A stretch of 64,000 nucleotides of DNA from NCBI RefSeq assembly GCF_001428005.1, contig NZ_LMSB01000056.1, positions 127,404-191,403 on the forward strand. Reading direction: 5' to 3'. This DNA is from Arthrobacter sp. Soil736 (GTDB lineage Bacteria; Actinomycetota; Actinomycetes; Actinomycetales; Micrococcaceae). The notes beneath the pieces were generated by a model. That model was not told the DNA's origin. It was given only the letters and a program-made list of their open reading frames with translations, and did no database searches. This document shows, piece after piece, positions 18,210 to 26,168 of the stretch (its first letter is position 1; the number at the start of each line of letters is the position of its first letter). The position numbers and the translations under genes were made by a program.

Positions 18210-19079
18210 GTGTTAACCAAACGAATGCTTCAGCGTCGTACCGCCCGTCTTACCGGTGTCCTAGCCGCCCTGGCGCTCACGGCAGGTTTTGCCGCCGCTC
18301 CAGCCACTGCTGACCCGCAGCCGATCTATATCGGGTTGGGCGACTCGTACGCGGCCGGCACCGGCGGCGGGGCATACCTGCCAAACTCGTTCCCCGCTCC
18401 CACCGACTGCCGCCAGACGGCCTCGGCATACTCCAGGCAGCTTTCCGGCACCAACTGGGGCTGTTTTGGGTTCACCACAGAGAGTGTCTCCGCGGTGGTG
18501 ACCGGTGCCTCACTCGATCCGGCCACAGCGCCATTCCTGGCGAATGCGTCCGTCATCACCGTGACGGTGGGCGGAAACGACATCGACACCGGAGCAGTGG
18601 CGGCCAACTGTGTCCCCTCGACAGCCACCGCTGCGTGCAGGGCCGCCCTGTTCAATTCGCTGGCGGTGAAGCTCCCCAAGCTGCCCGCGAAGATCAGGGC
18701 GATGGTGGCGCTGATCAAACAGAAGGCTCCTCGTGCCAGGGTGGTACTCACCGGCTACCCCCGGCTGTTCACCGTCAACGATTTCATGACCGCTGAGCAG
18801 AAGACCGCGGCCATAACCATGAACTCCGCGGCGGACCTGCTGAATGGGACCATCGCACTCTCGGCACTGGCTACCCGGACGAAGTACGTCAGTGTCACGA
18901 ACCACTTCATTAACCACGGGGTGGGATCTGCCGTTCCCTGGATTGTGGGGCTTCAGCCGGTGTGTGAGCTCACGGCCACCTGCGCGCCGGTCGTACAGCC
19001 CCTGGACACGTTCCACCCGACCGCCACCGGCTACACCAGCGGCTACAAGGCTGCCGTGGCATCGGCATTGGCGCCCTAG
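18210..19079 (+). CDS. Secreted SGNH/GDSL esterase-lipase
   Basis: Exported hydrolase of 289 residues. A basic N-terminus (KRMLQRRTAR) and hydrophobic core end at ATADP, a signal peptide. The catalytic blocks are GLGDSYAAG (Ser), VTVGGNDIDT (Gly/Asn oxyanion) and DTFHPTATG (Asp/His). The cysteines at CRQTA/WGCFG, NCVPS/AACRA and VCELTATCA fit the three disulfides of streptomycete SGNH lipases. GTG 18210 follows GAGGGGG. It is monocistronic and ends at a strong hairpin region. Confidence 0.9.
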   Translation: MLTKRMLQRRTARLTGVLAALALTAGFAAAPATADPQPIYIGLGDSYAAGTGGGAYLPNSFPAPTDCRQTASAYSRQLSGTNWGCFGFTTESVSAVVTGASLDPATAPFLANASVITVTVGGNDIDTGAVAANCVPSTATAACRAALFNSLAVKLPKLPAKIRAMVALIKQKAPRARVVLTGYPRLFTVNDFMTAEQKTAAITMNSAADLLNGTIALSALATRTKYVSVTNHFINHGVGSAVPWIVGLQPVCELTATCAPVVQPLDTFHPTATGYTSGYKAAVASALAP

Positions 19080-19147
19080 TCCCGGCTTGCTCCGGAGCTA
19101 CTGAGGCTTCTGCCGAACCGGCCCGGTTTTGAGGCCGCCGGCAGCGG

Positions 19148-19192
19148 ACTGGCCCGGTTTTTACGCCCCCTGAGGCTGAAAACCGGGCCAGT
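19148..19192. terminator. Bidirectional terminator hairpin
   Basis: ACTGGCCCGGTTTTT pairs with AAAACCGGGCCAGT across a 16-nt loop, so each strand carries T-rich bases in the stem. It lies between the convergent esterase and acetyltransferase genes. A related GGCCCGGTTTT segment at about 19120 could form alternative pairings. Confidence 0.7.
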
Positions 19193-19219
19193 CCGGCCGG
19201 ACGCTCCAACAGCCCGGCA

Positions 19220-19837
19220 CTACCGCTGCTTGGAAAGCCTGAATTCAAGGCCGTTACGGACCATTGGCCACTCATGCTGGAGGATCGAGAACACCACGGT
19301 GTCCCGGAGCACGCCATCCGCGGTCCGGGAATGACTGCGGAGCACGCCGTCCTGCTTGGCGCCCAGCCTTGCGATGGCCTCGCGGGACTGGTGGTTCAGC
19401 CAGTGTGTGCGGAATTCGACGGCGGGGCAGCCCAGGGTTTCAAAGGCATGCCGCAGGAGCAGCAGCTTGGAATCCGGGTTGCTGCCGCTGCCATGCGAGG
19501 ACGCTGCATTCCAGGTTGAGCCGATCTCAAGGCGGGGCGTGACAGCGTCGATGTTCATGTACGTGGTCATGCCGATCACCCGGCCGGGGCCGCCGGTTTC
19601 TGGATCCACCAGGCGCGTAGTGAATGGCAGCATGGAACCCTGCTCCTGGAGTGCCAGCCGGCGGTCAATCTCGGCTGCCATCTGGTGGGGTGCGGGCACG
19701 GACGTGTACCAGAGCTTCCAGAGATCGCCGTCCCGGGCGGCGTCCACGAGTTCATCATGGTGGCTGTGGTCCAGCGGCTCGAGGGTGACAAATGTGCCGG
19801 TCAGGGTGATTGGTTGGATCGCGTTCACCCGCACCAT
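19220..19837 (-). CDS. GNAT N-acetyltransferase, RimJ/RimL type
   Basis: Acetyl-CoA-dependent acetyltransferase of 205 residues. It opens with the typical LTGTFVTLEPLDHSHHDEL, then VIGMTTYMNID and LEIGSTWNAASSHGSGSNPD in the acetyl-CoA-binding core, and a C-terminal VVFSILQHEWP motif shared by RimJ/RimL-like enzymes. These acetylate protein N-termini or small molecules such as antibiotics; the substrate is not predictable. It stands alone, convergent with the upstream esterase and divergent from the SnoaL-like gene. Confidence 0.85.
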   Translation of the reverse strand: MVRVNAIQPITLTGTFVTLEPLDHSHHDELVDAARDGDLWKLWYTSVPAPHQMAAEIDRRLALQEQGSMLPFTTRLVDPETGGPGRVIGMTTYMNIDAVTPRLEIGSTWNAASSHGSGSNPDSKLLLLRHAFETLGCPAVEFRTHWLNHQSREAIARLGAKQDGVLRSHSRTADGVLRDTVVFSILQHEWPMVRNGLEFRLSKQR

Positions 19838-19955
19838 CCTAGAGGCGCCTCAATGCTGGGCGCTCCCGGGCTGAGCCGCTGGCCGGTTGAGCCACTGGCC
19901 CGGTAAGCCCACGGTTGTAGGATTCCCCTACCGACGGACACCAAGGAGCCGCTCC

Positions 19956-20384
19956 ATGAGCCACGAGCCCACCCCCGTAACGCATGCCCTGGAGGCCTAT
20001 GCCGCCGCCGTTTATGCCAAGGACGTGGAGGCGTTCACCTCGCTTTACGCCGATGACGTCCACGTCTTCGATTCGTGGGGGCAGTGGCAGTACAGCGGCA
20101 TCGGCGAATGGCGCGAGATGGCGGCCGGCTGGTTCAGCTCGCTGGGCGCTGAGCGCGTCGAGGTCGAGTTTCATGACGTGCGGTCCGCCATCGGGGAGGA
20201 CGTCGCGTTCGCTCATGCGGCGGTCACCTTTGCCGGAGTCTCGGCGCAGGGCGAGCGCCAGCGGTCGATGACGAACCGGCTCACGCTCAACCTTGTGAAG
20301 AAGGGCGGCGTGTGGAAGATCGCCCACGAGCACTCGTCGCTGCCGATCGACATGGAATCGGGGAAGGGCATTTTTTCGCGCTAG
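19956..20384 (+). CDS. SnoaL/NTF2-like domain protein (nuclear transport factor 2 fold)
   Basis: Protein of 142 residues with the NTF2-like cone fold: helix HALEAYAAAVYAKDVEAFTS, core YADDVHVFDSWGQWQYSG, and C-terminal WKIAHEHSSLPIDMESG, typical of DUF4440/SnoaL-like ketosteroid-isomerase relatives. Function may be enzymatic or purely protective; no specific substrate can be assigned. ATG 19956 has AAGGAG about 7 nt upstream, which favours it over the upstream start at 19887. Confidence 0.82.
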   Translation: MSHEPTPVTHALEAYAAAVYAKDVEAFTSLYADDVHVFDSWGQWQYSGIGEWREMAAGWFSSLGAERVEVEFHDVRSAIGEDVAFAHAAVTFAGVSAQGERQRSMTNRLTLNLVKKGGVWKIAHEHSSLPIDMESGKGIFSR

Positions 20385-20449
20385 CCGCGGCAACGTCGCA
20401 TGAACCATCAGCCGCACTTCCCGGCCCCGCCGGCAACCCCGCGCTTCGG

Positions 20450-20902
20450 CTAGCTCCAGCGCTCCCAGTAATCGTCCGCGGCCTCGAGGAACCGCCGCCG
20501 GCCCGTTCGTTCGCCGATCATGGGGAAACCCTCGAGACCCGGCAACGGCCCGCCGCCAGGCACCGACACGATCACGGCAACCGCCACCCACAGCGGAGGA
20601 GCCACGACGCGCACGAGCACCAGTGCAAGTCCATATTTCGCGCCCGGAAGCCGGTTCTTCCAAGTCAGGAAGCGAAACCCCGACACGGCAGACCCCGGCG
20701 TGTGTCCTTTAGCGTGCATCGCCCAGAAAATCAGCAGGAGCACCACCCATGCAGCCGCTGGCAGGAGCATGGCGCCCTGCCCATTCCGGTCCGCCCCGAG
20801 CGTCACCGCGAGCACGGGCAGAGTCCAGAAAGCCACTGCATCGATCAGGCCGGCAAACAGATGCGAGGGCCATGACACGTAATTGCTCTCGGACGCCGGC
20901 AT
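20450..20902 (-). CDS. Small RDD-like membrane protein
   Basis: Membrane protein of 150 residues with three to four hydrophobic segments (AVAFWTLPVLAVTLGA, LPAAAWVVLLLIFWAM, LALVLVRVVAPPLW). The order LFAGLIDAVAF ... GHTPGSAVSGFRFL resembles RDD-family proteins, whose role is unclear (some are Na+/H+ antiporter-related). The C-terminal ~35 residues are hydrophilic and Arg-rich. Assignment is tentative. It is monocistronic, downstream of and convergent with the SnoaL-like gene. Confidence 0.6.
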   Translation of the reverse strand: MPASESNYVSWPSHLFAGLIDAVAFWTLPVLAVTLGADRNGQGAMLLPAAAWVVLLLIFWAMHAKGHTPGSAVSGFRFLTWKNRLPGAKYGLALVLVRVVAPPLWVAVAVIVSVPGGGPLPGLEGFPMIGERTGRRRFLEAADDYWERWS

Positions 20903-21018
20903 CCCCCGAGTCTAGGGGCGATGAGCCTTCCCGAACGGCATCTGGCTCAAGGCCCCGGCCGATTCGTCAGCCCAAGTCGCCCCGTCAGCCCGGCCAGCCC
21001 GCCCGTCAGCCTGGCCTG

Positions 21019-21873
21019 TCAGTCCGCCCAGTCGAAGAAGCCCTTGCCAGTCTTCCGGCCCAGTTCGCCGCGGGCCACCTTGTCTTTCAGGATCTGCGGC
21101 GGCGCGAAGCGCTCCCCCAGGGTCGAGTGCAGGTATTCCGCGATGCCGAGCCGCACATCCAGGCCCACGATGTCGGTGGTCCTGAGCGGACCGGTGGGGT
21201 GCTTGTAGCCAAGCACCATGGCCGCGTCGATATCCTCGGCCGATGCCACGCCCTCCTCCACCATGCGCATGGCCTCCAGCGCAATCGCCACGCCCAGGCG
21301 TGAGGAGGCAAACCCCGGAGCGTCATTGACGACGACGGCGGTCTTGCCCAGCGCTTCCGTCCAGGCTTTCGCCGCGGTCGCCAGGGCGGTCGACGTTCCC
21401 TTGGCCAACACGACTTCGATGAGGGTTGACGCAGGCACGGGGTTGAAGAAGTGCAGCCCCACGAAGTTCGCAGGCCGCTGCAACTGGGCAGCGAGATCCG
21501 TCACCGACAGCGAGGACGTGTTGGAGGCCAGGAATGCCTCGTGCCCCAGCTGCTCCTCCACAGCCTTCAGCGCGCTGACCTTCAGCTCAAAGTCCTCCGG
21601 GACCGCCTCCACCACCAGGCCGCAGCCGGCAAATGACGAGTAGTCGGTCGAGGTGCTGAACCGGGACAGGACGTCCTCCGCGGACGCCTCGAGCACCCCG
21701 CGGGCGGCCGACTTCGCAACAGCATCGGCCACGCGCGTGCGGGCGCCGGCGGCAGCGTCGTCGTCGCGCTCCACCACCACCACGTCGGCGCCCTTGATGA
21801 GGAAGGCGTGGGCGATTCCGGCGCCCATCCGGCCGCCGCCGAGGACTCCGACGTGCTGGGGAATGGCGGTCAT
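21019..21873 (-). CDS. paaH: 3-hydroxyacyl-CoA dehydrogenase PaaH
   Basis: NAD-dependent oxidation of 3-hydroxyadipyl-CoA to 3-oxoadipyl-CoA in the lower phenylacetate pathway. The 284 residues start with a Rossmann dinucleotide loop (VGVLGGGRMGAGIAH), and carry SNTSSLSVTDLA, the catalytic His block VGLHFFNPVP and the C-terminal KHPTGPLRTTDIVGLD. The length matches single-domain dehydrogenases, not FadB fusions. The start overlaps the paaF stop as ATGA. Third gene of the thiolase-hydratase-dehydrogenase operon. A 3-hydroxybutyryl-CoA role is possible, but the operon context favours PaaH. Confidence 0.92.
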   Translation of the reverse strand: MTAIPQHVGVLGGGRMGAGIAHAFLIKGADVVVVERDDDAAAGARTRVADAVAKSAARGVLEASAEDVLSRFSTSTDYSSFAGCGLVVEAVPEDFELKVSALKAVEEQLGHEAFLASNTSSLSVTDLAAQLQRPANFVGLHFFNPVPASTLIEVVLAKGTSTALATAAKAWTEALGKTAVVVNDAPGFASSRLGVAIALEAMRMVEEGVASAEDIDAAMVLGYKHPTGPLRTTDIVGLDVRLGIAEYLHSTLGERFAPPQILKDKVARGELGRKTGKGFFDWAD

Positions 21874-22706
21874 AGCGTGGTCCTGTCTGTGCTGACTTTG
21901 TCTGAGTTTTGTCCGGAGGCCTTCTTGCCGGATGCCTTTTTGTCGAGGAACGCCTGCATGCGGTCGAACTTGGCCTGCGACTCGAAGAGGATTCCCTGCG
22001 CCAGCTGGTCGATCAGCGGGTGTGCTTCCGCCGGCGCGTGGAACACGGACTTGGTAATCCGCACGGCCAGCGGATCCTGCCGGGCAATGCGGTCCGCGAG
22101 CTGGTGCGCTCCGTCCATGAGCACCGGAGCCTCGTGGATCTCGGTGATCAGGTTGACCCGGAGCGCCTCTTCCGCGCGCAGGACCCGTCCCGCCAGGAGA
22201 ATCTCCTTGGCCACCGGCTCCCCCACGAGCTCCTTCAGCCGCCAGCTGGCTCCGGCGGCGGCAAGGATTCCGAGGCCGGTTTCGGGATTCCCGATGCGGA
22301 CACTGGGGGTGCCGATCCGGAAGTCAGCAGCATAAGCCAGCTCAGCCCCGCCGCCCAGGCAGTAGCCGTCCAGCGCCGCAATAACGGGCATGGGCAGCTT
22401 GGCAATGCGGACGAAGATCGTGGAGTTGATGCCCTCCAGTGCGTCGTCGCGGCGCCGCTCGCGGAGCTGGGCAATGTCCGCGCCGGAGGCAAACACACCC
22501 TCCACCCCGGCGATGATGAGCACCTTGGGATTCTGCTCCAGCGCCCTGCAGACCACATGGAGCTCATCCACCATCTGCTGGTCGATCGCGTTGCGGACTT
22601 CAGGGCGGTTCAGCAGCACCACCACGCGGTCGTCGCGCTCTTCGACGAGGATGGCGGTGAAATCCAGGGTGCTCAAGTGTCCGTTCGCGCTGTCCGGGCC
22701 CGCCAC
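21870..22706 (-). CDS. paaF: Enoyl-CoA hydratase PaaF
   Basis: Crotonase-fold hydratase of 278 residues, expected to hydrate 2,3-dehydroadipyl-CoA in phenylacetate breakdown. Motifs: NRPEVRNAIDQQM near the N-terminus, the oxyanion-hole segment GVFASGADIAQL, and DGYCLGGGAELAYAADFRI. The open frame starts upstream at 22754, but GTG 22706 directly follows the thiolase stop (TAGTG) with GGAG about 10 nt before it. The C-terminal KKASGKKASGQN tail is unusual and hydrophilic. Middle gene of the operon. Confidence 0.9.
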   Translation of the reverse strand: MAGPDSANGHLSTLDFTAILVEERDDRVVVLLNRPEVRNAIDQQMVDELHVVCRALEQNPKVLIIAGVEGVFASGADIAQLRERRRDDALEGINSTIFVRIAKLPMPVIAALDGYCLGGGAELAYAADFRIGTPSVRIGNPETGLGILAAAGASWRLKELVGEPVAKEILLAGRVLRAEEALRVNLITEIHEAPVLMDGAHQLADRIARQDPLAVRITKSVFHAPAEAHPLIDQLAQGILFESQAKFDRMQAFLDKKASGKKASGQNSDKVSTDRTTL

Positions 22707-23917
22707 TAGAGACGCTCCAGCAGCATCGCCGTGCCCTGGCCCACGCCGATGCACATGGTGGCCAGGCCGATCCGCGCATCCTCGCGCTCCATCCGGCCCA
22801 GCAGGGTGATGGCGATCCTCGACCCGCTGGAACCCAGCGGATGTCCCAGGGCGATGGCGCCGCCGTCGTTGTTCACGATCCCCGCGTCCAGGCCGAGCCG
22901 CCGCATGCTGGCCAGCGACTGCGTGGCGAAAGCTTCATTAAGCTCGACGGCGCCAAGGTCGCCGACGCTGAGCCCGCTTCGCTTGAGCACCTTCTGGGTT
23001 GCCGGGACCGGTCCGATGCCCATGATTTCGGGCTCGCAGCCGGCGGACGCGCCGTCGATGATGCGGGCCCGTGGGATGAGGCCGAGCCGTTGGATCGCCG
23101 CTTCGGAGGCCACGATGATGGCGGAGGCGCCGTCGTTGAGCGTGGAGGAGTTGCCGGCCGTGACGACGGAGCCGCCGGGAACCACCGGCCGGAGGCCTGC
23201 GAGCACGTCCATGGTGGTGCCGGCGCGGGGTCCCTCATCCGTGTCCACCACGGTCTCGGCTTTCCGGGTCTTGACCGTCACCGGGACGATCTCCTCCTTG
23301 AAGCGGCCCGCCGCGATGGCTGCGAGGGACTTTTCGTGCGAGCGGACTGCGAAGGCGTCCGCGTCCTCGCGGGAAATTCCGTCCACCCGGCCCACTTCCT
23401 CAGCGGTTTCCGGCATGGAGAAGGTCATCTTGCCGTCCCGCGACAGTTGGCCCTTCTTGAACAGCGGGTTCACGAAGCGCCAGCCGATGGAGGTATCGAA
23501 GATTTCCCCCGGCTTCGCGAAGGCCGCCTGCGGCTTTTCCTGCACCCAGGGCGCGCGGCTCATGGATTCGACGCCGCCGGCCACCACGATGTCCGCGGCG
23601 CCGGACTTGATCATCTGGCTGGCCATGATGATGGCGCTCAGCCCGGAGGCGCACAACCGGTTCACGGTGATGCCCGGGATGTGGAGGGGAAGTCCGGCCA
23701 GGATGGTGGCCATCCGCGCAACGTTGCGGTTTTCCTCGCCGGCACCGTTGGCGTTGCCGAGGATCACTTCGTCAATGGCGTCCGGGTCGACTCCCGCCCG
23801 CGCCACGGCCTCGCGGACCACCAGTGCGGCCAGATCATCCGGGCGGACCGCCGAGAGCGCACCGCCGTATCGCCCCACCGGGGTGCGGGCACCGCCAACC
23901 AGAAAAGCCTCGACCAT
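22706..23917 (-). CDS. paaJ: Thiolase (3-oxoadipyl-CoA thiolase PaaJ/PcaF type)
   Basis: Cleaves 3-oxoadipyl-CoA and 3-oxo-5,6-dehydrosuberyl-CoA to acetyl-CoA plus a shortened acyl-CoA. The 403 residues hold the nucleophilic Cys in VNRLCASGLSA (about residue 89), VVAGGVESMSRAP, NEAFATQ, the His block GGAIALGHPLGSSG and the second Cys in MCIGVGQGTA. It is first in the operon, with AAAGGATG before the ATG and a PaaR-type site about 45 nt upstream. The sequence alone cannot separate it from acetyl-CoA acetyltransferases; the operator and partners support PaaJ. Confidence 0.9.
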   Translation of the reverse strand: MVEAFLVGGARTPVGRYGGALSAVRPDDLAALVVREAVARAGVDPDAIDEVILGNANGAGEENRNVARMATILAGLPLHIPGITVNRLCASGLSAIIMASQMIKSGAADIVVAGGVESMSRAPWVQEKPQAAFAKPGEIFDTSIGWRFVNPLFKKGQLSRDGKMTFSMPETAEEVGRVDGISREDADAFAVRSHEKSLAAIAAGRFKEEIVPVTVKTRKAETVVDTDEGPRAGTTMDVLAGLRPVVPGGSVVTAGNSSTLNDGASAIIVASEAAIQRLGLIPRARIIDGASAGCEPEIMGIGPVPATQKVLKRSGLSVGDLGAVELNEAFATQSLASMRRLGLDAGIVNNDGGAIALGHPLGSSGSRIAITLLGRMEREDARIGLATMCIGVGQGTAMLLERL

Positions 23918-23959
23918 GAGAACATCCTTTTCGCAGGGAGCTGGGCCGGAACACGAATA

Positions 23960-23981
23960 AATTACCGACCGTTCGTTCTAT
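23960..23981 (-). promoter_or_regulatory. PaaR-type operator before the thiolase-hydratase-dehydrogenase operon
   Basis: AATTACCGACCGTTCGTTCTAT contains TNACCGNNCGTTCG as in the paaZ operator and lies 43 nt upstream of the thiolase ATG. The right half is degenerate. It connects this operon to the TetR regulator at 7321, about 16 kb away. Confidence 0.6.
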
Positions 23982-24037
23982 AAAGATTACACGGCCAGCC
24001 GGAACGGTCAACCAGCCGCTGTCACGGACGCACCGGG

Positions 24038-24727
24038 TTAGGCCACCACCAGCCCCATATGCGCCGCCAGGAGCGGGGCGATGAGGCCGAGCTGGTAGTC
24101 GTCGATCACCACGCCGGCCAGGCTGCCGAGCCCGCTGATGGTCCGGAAATCCGTGCCGCGGAGGTCGAAATCCTTCAGCTTGGCTCCGCTGAGGTCCAGG
24201 CTTCCGATGGTGCAGTTCTTCAGCGCAACGCGGGCTCCGGTGACGGAGCCGAGGTCCAGCTCGTTGATGATGCAGTCGCTGATCAGGACATCCGCCAGTC
24301 GGGAGCCGCGCAGGTTCACGTAGTCCAGCTTCCCGCCGTCGATCCTCACGGACTGCCAGCCGCTCTCATACAGTTCCGCCGAGCCCCAGCGGGGATTGCT
24401 GAACTCGACGTCGTGCAGGGTGGACCGGGCCGCACTGAGGACCGGGGCGTAGGCCTCATTCACGACGCAGTCGCGGAAGCTGGCGCCGCGCAGCTGTGCC
24501 TCATTGAAGGAAACCCCGGCAAATTCGCACTCCGCAAAAACAATGCCGCTCAGCTCCAGGCCGTCGGCGTCCGCCCTGCTGTACCGCACGCCGTCGTACC
24601 TCTCGGCACGCCGGAAGTCCGGCGCGTCATCATCCCGCAGCCCCTCCAGCCGGACAGCCGCGAGCCGCGGGGGCGTGACCTTCAAAGCCTTGCCGTGCGC
24701 GGGTTTTCCCGCCGGCCTCCCCGCCAC
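24038..24727 (-). CDS. Pentapeptide-repeat protein
   Basis: Protein of 229 residues. From about residue 50 the sequence runs in five-residue steps with Leu/Phe at the centre (ECEFAGVSFNEAQLRGASFR, later LKDFDLRGTDF), forming a right-handed quadrilateral beta helix. Some pentapeptide proteins mimic DNA and protect gyrase from quinolones, but most have no known role; no evidence for either here. The GTG start overlaps the stop of the upstream SRPBCC gene (TAGTG), so the two form a coupled pair. Confidence 0.88.
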   Translation of the reverse strand: MAGRPAGKPAHGKALKVTPPRLAAVRLEGLRDDDAPDFRRAERYDGVRYSRADADGLELSGIVFAECEFAGVSFNEAQLRGASFRDCVVNEAYAPVLSAARSTLHDVEFSNPRWGSAELYESGWQSVRIDGGKLDYVNLRGSRLADVLISDCIINELDLGSVTGARVALKNCTIGSLDLSGAKLKDFDLRGTDFRTISGLGSLAGVVIDDYQLGLIAPLLAAHMGLVVA

Positions 24728-25185
24728 TACAGCGACTCTGCTTTCGCTGCGATCTCGGCGAGGTCCTTCGCGAGCGCCTTCCGCGTGATGCTCATGCCGA
24801 TCCGGCCGAAAAGGGCCATCATGATCCTGCTGAGGACCGTTGGCCTGAGCACCTCCGCGCCGAAGGTCAGCGTCAGGTCAGTCCCGCCGTCCCGCTCCGC
24901 CAGCGTGAACCGGGAGGTGTAGTCGGCTCCGCCCTGCAGCGCCTTGACCGTGGTGCTGCGCGGCGGGTCGGTCTGGGACACCCACATTTCCACCGTTTCG
25001 CGCCGGCCCAACATGGACCGGGTTTCCTTCCAGCGGGTGCCTTCGCCGTACGGGCCCTCGCTGACCATCTGGATGGATTCGACGCCCGAAAGCGTGGCCG
25101 CCGACCCCGGGATGTCCGAAATCACCGCCCAAACGTTCTCCGGGCTTGCGTTTACGTGCTGAGTCAGGCTGGTGCTGTGATCCAT
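24727..25185 (-). CDS. SRPBCC (START/polyketide-cyclase-like) protein
   Basis: Protein of 152 residues with the helix-grip fold used to bind hydrophobic ligands: N-terminal HVNASPENVWAVISDIPG, central EGPYGEGTRWKETRSMLGR, C-terminal long amphipathic helix ending KDLAEIAAKAESL. Relatives are polyketide cyclases, lipid-transfer-like and toxin-antitoxin-like proteins; ligand unknown. It is the first gene of a two-gene unit with the pentapeptide-repeat protein. The DNA just before its start carries a GC-rich tandem repeat. Confidence 0.83.
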   Translation of the reverse strand: MDHSTSLTQHVNASPENVWAVISDIPGSAATLSGVESIQMVSEGPYGEGTRWKETRSMLGRRETVEMWVSQTDPPRSTTVKALQGGADYTSRFTLAERDGGTDLTLTFGAEVLRPTVLSRIMMALFGRIGMSITRKALAKDLAEIAAKAESL

Positions 25186-25217
25186 GCTCCGAGCCTAGTG
25201 CCGGGGACCGACATTGA

Positions 25218-25281
25218 GCACCCGGCGGCGGCGGCCCGGCAGCACCCGGCGGCGGCGGCCCGGCAGCACCCGGCGGCCGCA
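25218..25281. repeat. 24-bp GC-rich tandem repeat
   Basis: About 2.6 copies of a 24-bp unit beginning GCACCCGGCGGCGGCGG, at 25218, 25242 and 25266. It lies between the divergent SRPBCC and CsbD genes, overlapping neither coding region. Confidence 0.85.
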
Positions 25282-25379
25282 CCTCCCAACCCGACCCCCG
25301 CCTTGAATTAGTAAGCATGCTTTGTGTTAGGCTGAAGCGGCTTTGTCAGATCAACCGGCAACGGAAGGTGGTCCCCACC

Positions 25380-25556
25380 ATGGGCATCGGAGACAAGATT
25401 CAGAACGCCGCTGAGGACTTCGGCGGCAAGGCGAAGGAAGCCGCCGGCAACGCCACGGACAATGACCGCCTGAAGGCAGAGGGCCAGAAGGAACAGGTTG
25501 TTGCGGACGCCAAGAAGGTCGGCGAAGACGTCAAGGACGAGTTCAAGAGGGACTAG
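25380..25556 (+). CDS. CsbD-family stress protein
   Basis: Small hydrophilic protein of 58 residues rich in Lys, Asp, Glu and Ala: MGIGDKIQNAAEDFGGKAKE, then DNDRLKAEGQKEQ. CsbD-like proteins accumulate in general stress; their molecular role is unknown. The frame opens earlier at 25317, but ATG 25380 has GGAAGGTGG upstream and the family N-terminus. It is followed 21 nt later by a strong terminator, so it is a single-gene unit. Confidence 0.9.
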   Translation: MGIGDKIQNAAEDFGGKAKEAAGNATDNDRLKAEGQKEQVVADAKKVGEDVKDEFKRD

Positions 25557-25577
25557 CTCCTGACGGACCTGCATACG

Positions 25578-25619
25578 CACCGACGGCGGACTCTCCTTGG
25601 GGGGAGCCCGCCGTCGGTG
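25578..25619 (+). terminator. Rho-independent terminator after csbD-like gene
   Basis: CACCGACGGCGG pairs with CCGCCGTCGGTG around an inner stem CTCTCC / GGGGAG, followed by TTT on the plus strand. Placement right after the CsbD stop fits intrinsic termination. Confidence 0.85.
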
Positions 25620-25642
25620 TTTGCGTCTGCAACACTGTGCCC

Positions 25643-26030
25643 ATGACGCACGTAGACCTGAGCCAAGCCAGCATCGCCGCCGGCGGGTCGCTCAACCTGG
25701 GCGGCTACCTTGCCACGCCAGAAGGACCCGGCCCGTTTCCCGCCGTCGTGATGATCCACGAAGCCTTCGGCCTCAACGATCAGATGCGCCGCCACGCAGA
25801 CCGGCTCGCCGCCAATGACGGCTTTGACGCCGCGTCGGTCAACTACGGCCGCCTCCCCGCGATCTGGGCACAGCGCTGCAGGGTGCTTGCCCGGTGGTGG
25901 CAAACTACGGCGGGAAGGACCGGACGCTGCAGGGCGCCGCCGCCAGGCTCGAAGCCGCGCTGGATTCCCTCGGCGTCGAGCACGACGTCAAGTAGTTCCC
26001 CAGCGCCGGCCATTCCTTCCTGACATCGGT
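25643..26030 (+). pseudogene. Dienelactone hydrolase family, degraded
   Basis: Remnant of an alpha/beta-hydrolase of the dienelactone hydrolase family. The start (ATG 25643) reads MTHVDLSQASIAAGGSLNLG and VVMIHEAFGLNDQMRRHADR, a normal N-terminus. It then jumps from about residue 55 (RLAA) to SVNYGRLP, skipping a large middle part including the nucleophile region. Later homology (PVVANYGGKDRTLQGAAARL, SLGVEHDVK, FPSAGHSFL) is in another frame, and a TAG stop separates HDVK from FPSAGHSFL. So: one internal deletion, at least one frameshift and one nonsense codon. The 3' end runs into a palindromic repeat. Confidence 0.85.
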
Positions 26031-26085
26031 TGCTCCACAACGGCCCTTTTGAACGCTCAGAAGGGCACCTATGGAGCAACCGATG
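26024..26085. repeat. 62-bp palindrome at the 3' end of the hydrolase pseudogene
   Basis: Arms CATCGGTTGCTCCA (26024-26037) and TGGAGCAACCGATG (26072-26085) are perfectly complementary; inner GCCCTTT / AAGGGC adds more pairing. Size and build resemble the other intergenic palindromes, but the sequence differs. It overlaps the last recognisable codons of the pseudogene. Confidence 0.8.
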
Positions 26086-26093
26086 GGGAGAAC

Positions 26094-26136
26094 GACGACG
26101 GCGGGCGCCTCCCCGAAAGGAGGGCCCGCCGTCGTC
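26094..26136 (-). terminator. Terminator-like hairpin after the amino-acid permease
   Basis: GACGACGGCGGGCGCCTCC pairs with AGGAGGGCCCGCCGTCGTC (small mismatch), 33 nt past the permease stop. There is no long T-run, so termination may be weak or factor-assisted. Confidence 0.65.
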
Positions 26137-26168
26137 CGGCGACTCAGCGCCGGACCGCTTGGGTGGAA

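Noticed and set aside
25218..25281. Possible CRISPR or riboswitch in GC repeat
   Set aside because: Contiguous tandem copies without spacers; simple slippage-type repeat.
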